The position numbers and the translations under genes are program-made. A stretch of DNA of 64,000 bases from Pseudothauera lacus (lineage in GTDB: Bacteria; Pseudomonadota; Gammaproteobacteria; Burkholderiales; Rhodocyclaceae), in assembly GCF_003034845.1 (NCBI RefSeq), contig NZ_PZKC01000004.1:279373-343372 (forward strand), in the 5' to 3' direction. Below the pieces are notes generated by a model that saw only the letters and a program-made list of their open reading frames with translations, ran no database searches and was not told the DNA's origin. This document shows, piece after piece, positions 60,306 to 64,000 of this stretch. Within the stretch, counting starts at the first letter, position 1, and every line of letters starts with the position of its first letter.

Positions 60306-60685
60306 AGTGCGACTCCGATGACAGCGGTGAGCGCAAGGCTCACGATCAGGACGAGGCGGGCGGAATTGCGCGCCGGCTGCAGGTCGATGCCCTTGTGCAG
60401 GTCGAGCAGCAGGAAGCGGATGCCGGCACAGAAGTGGTGCAGATAGGCCCACAGCAGACCCAGCAGGATCAGCTTCGCCAGCGGATGGGCAACCACTTCA
60501 CTGAAGGTGGCAAAACCGTCCTGCGACAGACTGAGGTCGAAGAGGTAAAGCAGGAAAGGCAGCAGCAGGAACAGCCCTACCCCGCTGATCCGGTGAAGGA
60601 TCGAAACGAAGCCCGGCAGCGGCAACCGGATTTCGTGTATGGCCAGATGCTTCGGCCTCTGTTTGCGCACAGTCACTTCTGACAT
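60299..60685 (-). CDS. sdhC: succinate dehydrogenase cytochrome b556 subunit
   Basis: The 128-residue protein has three membrane helices and the SdhC pattern RPKHLAIHEIRLPLPGFVSILHRISG with the quinone-site residues, and HHFCAGIRFLLLD with a heme-ligand His. The ATG at 60685, with GAGGGG upstream, is preferred over starts seven codons earlier. It is first gene of sdhCDAB-sdhE-gltA. Confidence 0.95.
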   Translation of the reverse strand: MSEVTVRKQRPKHLAIHEIRLPLPGFVSILHRISGVGLFLLLPFLLYLFDLSLSQDGFATFSEVVAHPLAKLILLGLLWAYLHHFCAGIRFLLLDLHKGIDLQPARNSARLVLIVSLALTAVIGVALW

Positions 60686-60709
60686 GAAGTTTCCCCTCAT
60701 CATGCGCGA

Positions 60710-60721
60710 CGGAACGTTCCG
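60710..60721 (-). promoter_or_regulatory. palindrome in the sdhC leader
   Basis: CGGAACGTTCCG is a perfect 12-bp palindrome between the sdhC start and the -10 element at 60744-60749. It is well placed to act as an operator or a small leader hairpin. No regulator can be assigned from sequence. Confidence 0.45.
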
Positions 60722-60743
60722 CCGCTACTCCCAAAAGACCGGG

Positions 60744-60749
60744 ATTATA
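60744..60749 (-). promoter_or_regulatory. -10 element of the sdh operon promoter
   Basis: The minus strand reads TATAAT exactly (plus ATTATA), embedded in GGATATAATCC. It lies about 60 bp before sdhC and 43 bp beyond the GntR gene stop. No convincing -35 was found, consistent with activator-assisted transcription. Confidence 0.55.
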
Positions 60750-60791
60750 TCCGCCCCGCAGGGCGATAACCCCCGCAACAACCGCTTCGAC

Positions 60792-61520
60792 TCAATTCAA
60801 CTCGTTCAGATAATAGTGCTCGGCCGTCGAATACAGCCCGCGCCGCCACTCCACCGGCTTGTCGCCATAGGTATAGGTGACGCGCTCCACCGACAGCAGC
60901 GGCGTGCCTTCGACAACCTTCAGCGCCTCGGCGGTGGAGCGATCGGCCGCCACCGCGCGGATGCGCTCCTGGGCGCGGATCATGCGCAGGCCGTAACGCG
61001 TCTCGAAGAGGCTGTAGAGCGAGCCGCTCCAGCCCTGCAGCACCTCCATGGAGAGGCCATGGAAGATCTCGCCGGAAAGATAGATCTCATCGACCACCAC
61101 CGGCTTCTCGCCGAACTTCAGCAGACGGCGCAGGATGATGATCGGCGCGCCGGGCTCGATGCCGAGCATGCGCGAAGCCTCCTGACCGGCCTTGGCACGC
61201 CAGCAATCCAGTGGCAGACTCTGCGGATGCGACAGGTCGCCATCCATCGGCACCAGGCGCAGGAAACGGAACAGCGCACGCGGGTCGTTGTGCGAGGCCA
61301 CATAGGTGCCCTTGCCCTGCTTGCGCACCAGCAGGTTGTCGGCGGCCATTTCGTCGATGGCCTTGCGCACCGTCCCCTGCGACACATTGAAGCGCGCGGC
61401 GAGCTCCTGCTCACTGGGGATGACCTGCCCGGGGCGCCATTCACCGCTCTCAAGGGCCTGCAGAATCAGGCTCTTGATCTGGCGGTAAAGCGGGCTGAAG
61501 GTGGGCGATTCCTGGCTCAT
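60792..61520 (-). CDS. GntR/HutC-family transcriptional regulator
   Basis: The 242-residue protein has an N-terminal winged-helix domain (about 8-75: LYRQIKSLILQALESGEWRPGQVIPSEQELAARFNVSQGTVRKAI) and a C-terminal UTRA ligand domain (about 95-235). HutC-subfamily members respond to small metabolites. It lies between sdhC and mdh, reading toward sdhC, with a perfect 18-bp palindrome in its promoter region, so it probably controls itself and these TCA-cycle genes (inference). Confidence 0.93.
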   Translation of the reverse strand: MSQESPTFSPLYRQIKSLILQALESGEWRPGQVIPSEQELAARFNVSQGTVRKAIDEMAADNLLVRKQGKGTYVASHNDPRALFRFLRLVPMDGDLSHPQSLPLDCWRAKAGQEASRMLGIEPGAPIIILRRLLKFGEKPVVVDEIYLSGEIFHGLSMEVLQGWSGSLYSLFETRYGLRMIRAQERIRAVAADRSTAEALKVVEGTPLLSVERVTYTYGDKPVEWRRGLYSTAEHYYLNELN

Positions 61521-61566
61521 CGACGTATTTCAACACAAAAATTCCAACTCGTCCACGTCATGTCTT

Positions 61567-61584
61567 ATGTCTTATATAAGACAT
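61567..61584. promoter_or_regulatory. GntR operator palindrome between gntR and mdh
   Basis: ATGTCTTATATAAGACAT is a perfect 18-bp palindrome, with an additional half-site ATGTCTTAT immediately to its left (61560-61568). It sits just upstream of the mdh -35 and over the likely -10 of the divergent regulator gene. The AT-rich core is typical of HutC-type GntR operators. Confidence 0.75.
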
Positions 61585-61594
61585 ATCATACGAA

Positions 61595-61623
61595 TTGACA
61601 GTTGGAACGCTTGCTTCTACCAT
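61595..61623 (+). promoter_or_regulatory. mdh promoter
   Basis: A perfect -35 TTGACA (61595-61600) and a -10 TACCAT (61618-61623) are spaced by 17 bp. The operator palindrome ends 10 bp upstream of the -35, a position suited to activation of mdh as well as repression of the divergent gene. Confidence 0.65.
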
Positions 61624-61736
61624 CGCCAGGCTGCCCACAACCGGTCGCGACAGCGTGCGCCGCGCGCGCCGGTAGCGAGCTTTTCGAGGCGCACCCGCGA
61701 ATCCATCATACCGTCTTAACCAGAGGGAGTATCTAC

Positions 61737-62726
61737 ATGAGCAAAGCCCCCATGCGCGTCGCCGTGACCGGCGCCGCCGGCCAGATCGGCTACAGCCTGC
61801 TGTTCCGCATCGCCAGTGGCGAAATGCTGGGCAAGGACCAGCCGGTGATCCTGCAACTGCTCGACCTGCCGCAGGCCCAGAAGGCCGTCAAAGGCGTGAT
61901 GATGGAGCTGGAAGACTGCGCCTTCCCGCTGCTCGCCGGCATGATCGCCACCGATGACCCCAACGTTGCCTTCAAGGACGCCGACGTCTGCCTGCTGGTC
62001 GGTGCCCGTCCGCGCGGCCCCGGCATGGAGCGTGCCGACCTGCTCACCGCCAACGGCGCCATCTTCACCGTGCAGGGCAAGGCCATCGCCGAGAACGCCA
62101 AGGAAGACGTGCGCGTGCTGGTGGTCGGCAACCCCTGCAACACCAACGCCTACATCGCCCGCGCTGCCGCCATCAAGGTTGGCCGCACCAACCCGGCCAA
62201 CTACCACGGCATGCTGCGCCTGGACCACAACCGCGCGCTGTCGCAACTGGCGGCCAAGTCCGGCCGTGCGGTGTCCTCGCTGAAGAAGATGGTGGTGTGG
62301 GGCAACCACTCCCCGTCCATGTACGCCGACTACCGCTTCTGCGAATCCAACGGTGACAGCGTCAAGGCACTGATCAACGATCACGCCTGGAACAACGACG
62401 TCTTCCTGCCCACCGTCGGCAAGCGCGGCGCCGCCATCATCGAAGCGCGCGGCCTGTCCTCCGCCGCCTCGGCCGCCAACGCCGCCATCGACCACGTCCG
62501 TGACTGGGTCCTTGGCTCCAGCGACTGGGTCACCATGGGCGTGCCCTCCGACGGCTCCTACGGCATCCCCGAAGGCGTGGTCTTCGGCTTCCCCTGCGAA
62601 TGCAAGGATGGCCAGTACAAGATCATCCAGGGTCTGGAGATCGACGCCTACTCGCAGGGCAAGATCGACCTCACCCTGAAGGAACTGGAAGACGAGCGCG
62701 CGGCCGTCGCCGACATGCTCAAGTAA
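61737..62726 (+). CDS. mdh: malate dehydrogenase
   Basis: The 329-residue NAD-dependent enzyme of the cytosolic/type 1 group begins [26 protein letters not shown] and has [11 protein letters not shown], with the substrate arginines in [10 protein letters not shown]. The catalytic His lies in [13 protein letters not shown]. It interconverts malate and oxaloacetate. The ATG at 61737 follows GAGGGAG; the longer frame runs into the operator region. A clear terminator follows. Confidence 0.97.
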   Translation: MSKAPMRVAVTGAAGQIGYSLLFRIASGEMLGKDQPVILQLLDLPQAQKAVKGVMMELEDCAFPLLAGMIATDDPNVAFKDADVCLLVGARPRGPGMERADLLTANGAIFTVQGKAIAENAKEDVRVLVVGNPCNTNAYIARAAAIKVGRTNPANYHGMLRLDHNRALSQLAAKSGRAVSSLKKMVVWGNHSPSMYADYRFCESNGDSVKALINDHAWNNDVFLPTVGKRGAAIIEARGLSSAASAANAAIDHVRDWVLGSSDWVTMGVPSDGSYGIPEGVVFGFPCECKDGQYKIIQGLEIDAYSQGKIDLTLKELEDERAAVADMLK

Positions 62727-62763
62727 GCCCGCCGGGCGGCGCTGCGGCGCCCCACCCGCAACA

Positions 62764-62793
62764 AGCCACGGGGTAGAATCCCGTGGCTTTTTT
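62764..62793 (+). terminator. mdh terminator
   Basis: AGCCACGGG (62764-62772) pairs with CCCGTGGCT (62780-62788) around a 7-nt loop and is followed by a T-run to 62793. It is a strong intrinsic terminator 38 bp after the mdh stop. Confidence 0.9.
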
Positions 62794-62815
62794 CATTTCC
62801 GACCAGGAAACGCGC

Positions 62816-63802
62816 ATGCCCCTGCACCCCGCCGAGGTCCTCTTCACGGGCGAACAGCCCTTCCCCGCCATGCCCGCCGTCGACCACTACGCCGGCGCCG
62901 AAAAGCTGATGCGCAAGGCCCTTGCCGTGCAGAACGAACTCGGCCCGGTGTTCGACATCACCTGCGACTGCGAGGACGGCGCCGCCGCCGGTGCCGAGGC
63001 CGAACACGCGCGCATGGTGGTCGAGGTGGTCAATGACGCCGAGAACCGCCACGGCCGCGTCGGCGCGCGCATTCACGACATCACCCACCCGCACTGGGAA
63101 GCCGACCTGGAAATCCTCGTGCATGGTGCCGGCCACCGGCTGGCCTTCATCACCCTGCCGAAGGTACGCTCGGCCGCCGATACGGCCACCCAGATCGCCG
63201 CCCTGCGGCGTATCGAGGGCGCCGCCGGAAGCGGCCGCAAACTGCCCGTGCATGTGCTCATCGAAACCCACGGCGCACTGCGCGAAGCCTGGCAGATCGC
63301 CGCACTGGACGGCGTCGAATCGCTCGACTTCGGCCTCATGGACTTCGTCTCCGACCACCACGGCGCCATCCCCGCCAGCGCGATGAAGAGTCCCGGACAG
63401 TTCGAACACCCGCTGGTGGTCCGCGCCAAGACCGAGATCGCCGCCGCAGCCCTGGCCAACGGCGCCGTGCCCGCGCACAACGTCACCACCGAACTCAACG
63501 ACATCGCGGTGATCCGCGCCGATGCCGAACGTGCGCGCAGCTTCGGCTTCCTGCGCATGTGGAGCATCCACCCCAACCAGATCCGCCCCATCGTCGCCGC
63601 CATGCAGCCCGACTTCTCGGAAGTCGAGGACGCCGCCGCCATCCTCAGCGCCGCACAGGATGCCGACTGGGGCCCGATCCGCCACGGCGGCCGTCTCCAC
63701 GACCGCGCCTCCTACCGCTACTACTGGACGCTGCTCCAGCGCGCCCGGCAAACCGGCGTGGCGCTGAACGCAGACATCGCCGGACGCTTCTTCGCCGCCT
63801 GA
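62816..63802 (+). CDS. HpcH/HpaI-CitE family CoA-ester lyase
   Basis: The 328-residue protein belongs to the citrate lyase beta / malyl-CoA lyase fold. It shows FDITCDCEDGAAAG (metal-site acids), VNDAENRHGRVGARIHD, LPKVRSAAD, HVLIETHGALREA and MWSIHPNQIRPIV. Such enzymes cleave or form malyl-, citramalyl- or related CoA esters with Mg2+. The precise substrate is open. The ATG at 62816 is used because the only upstream start (GTG 62783) lies within the mdh terminator. It lies just after mdh in the same direction. Confidence 0.85.
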   Translation: MPLHPAEVLFTGEQPFPAMPAVDHYAGAEKLMRKALAVQNELGPVFDITCDCEDGAAAGAEAEHARMVVEVVNDAENRHGRVGARIHDITHPHWEADLEILVHGAGHRLAFITLPKVRSAADTATQIAALRRIEGAAGSGRKLPVHVLIETHGALREAWQIAALDGVESLDFGLMDFVSDHHGAIPASAMKSPGQFEHPLVVRAKTEIAAAALANGAVPAHNVTTELNDIAVIRADAERARSFGFLRMWSIHPNQIRPIVAAMQPDFSEVEDAAAILSAAQDADWGPIRHGGRLHDRASYRYYWTLLQRARQTGVALNADIAGRFFAA

Positions 63803-63818
63803 GGCAGCGCAGGCCCGC

Positions 63819-64000
63819 TCAGGCCTGCGACGACCCCGGCTTGGCGGCTGCGGGTTTGGCGGCTGCGGGTTTGGCGGTTGCAGGCTTGGCCGCTGCAGGC
63901 TTGGCCGCTGCAGGCTTGGCCGCTGCAGGCTTGGCCGCTGCAGGCTTGGCCGCTGCAGGCTTGGCCGCTGCAGGCTTGGCCGCTGCAGGCTTGGCCGCTG
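63819..64000 (-). CDS. (AAAKP)n repeat protein, C-terminal part only
   Basis: Reading leftward from the window edge, the frame ending at TGA 63821-63819 encodes repeated Ala-Ala-Ala-Lys-Pro units that degenerate into AATAKP and finish AAAKPGSSQA. About 60 codons are visible; the start is beyond the window. Lys-Ala-Pro repeat tails are found in histone H1-like (AlgP/HctB type) proteins and in PhaF-like phasins that bind DNA. Which of these applies cannot be told without the N-terminus. Confidence 0.75.
   Translation of the reverse strand, partial: AAKPAAAKPAAAKPAAAKPAAAKPAAAKPAAAKPAAAKPATAKPAAAKPAAAKPGSSQA
63881..64000. repeat. 15-bp tandem repeat (minisatellite)
   Basis: Eight identical copies of CAGGCTTGGCCGCTG run from 63881 to the window edge. 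Diverged copies with CGGGTTTGGCGGCTG-type sequence lie at about 63837-63880. Each unit encodes one AAAKP pentapeptide of the minus-strand protein. Perfect identity of the copies suggests recent expansion and length variability. Confidence 0.95.

Noticed and set aside
62783..62815. GTG start for the CoA-ester lyase at 62783
   Set aside because: It lies inside the mdh terminator hairpin; the ATG at 62816 gives a normal N-terminus.
63837..64000. CRISPR array or ordinary satellite DNA at the right edge
   Set aside because: The repeats are contiguous 15-bp units without spacers and keep an AAAKP reading frame to a stop codon, so they are coding.

Overview
The window is GC-rich (visibly about two-thirds G+C), gene-dense bacterial chromosome. 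Gene content points to a free-living betaproteobacterium of the Rhodocyclales (Thauera / Azoarcus / Aromatoleum type). The indicators are an sdhCDAB-sdhE-gltA and sucA-sucB-lpdA block next to mdh and a GntR regulator, a phasin, a tandem glycine riboswitch ahead of gcvT, NdvB-like beta-glucan synthesis genes, and sigma-54 and sigma-28 regulation. The genus is inference from gene order and protein flavour. No rRNA, tRNA, CRISPR array, prophage or complete insertion sequence was seen.

Layout. 1-7.1 kb: an alpha/beta hydrolase running off the left edge, then the glycine cleavage genes gcvT-gcvH-gcvP behind a tandem glycine riboswitch with its own terminator. A Phd/PIN toxin-antitoxin pair with a private promoter sits between gcvT and gcvH, and a REP-like inverted repeat lies between gcvH and gcvP. 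A single-domain hemerythrin follows. 7.2-16 kb: envelope beta-glucan genes (a GH17 membrane protein and a GH17-GT2 synthase), then a diheme cytochrome c peroxidase translationally coupled to a PAS-GGDEF-EAL c-di-GMP protein. 16-26.3 kb: ettA, then a minus-strand set HDOD - DUF342/FapA-like - DUF898 - M48 peptidase with a good sigma-28 (flagellar) promoter, followed by a PQQ-type sugar dehydrogenase, a DUF805 protein with a pilin-like tail and a diguanylate cyclase. 26.5-36.4 kb: a TonB receptor, a small hydrolase, a GNAT enzyme, a DUF6498 protein, clpB with a sigma-32 promoter, a second PIN toxin-antitoxin pair, ArsC, and a sigma-54 enhancer-binding protein.

36.4-49 kb: two GTCTC-N6-GAGAC palindromes and a sigma-54-like promoter precede a 15-codon leader ORF, a UspA-like gene and a fused acyl-CoA:acetate CoA-transferase. 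Next come a phasin gene with palindromes in its leader, molybdenum cofactor genes (moaE, moaD, moeA, mobB), a DinG/YoaA helicase, two methyl-accepting chemotaxis proteins (one behind a sigma-28 promoter) and a YjfB-type motility protein. 49-64 kb: zapE, then the TCA-cycle block on the minus strand (lpdA, sucB, sucA, gltA, sdhE, sdhB, sdhA, sdhD, sdhC), a GntR/UTRA regulator with a perfect 18-bp operator, divergent mdh, a CitE/HpcH-type lyase, and the C-terminus of an (AAAKP)n repeat protein whose 15-bp DNA repeat runs off the right edge.

How it fits together: central carbon flux (2-oxoglutarate to oxaloacetate, glycine cleavage, CoA-transfer of short acids, PHA granules) is combined with motility, c-di-GMP and envelope-glucan functions. 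Terminators, sigma-factor sites and palindromes allow most transcription units to be drawn. I saw no clear, wholly undescribed multi-gene system. The best candidates for new biology are the sigma-28-driven HDOD-DUF342-DUF898-M48 unit, the peroxidase/c-di-GMP pair, and the sigma-54 leader-ORF/UspA-like/CoA-transferase unit.
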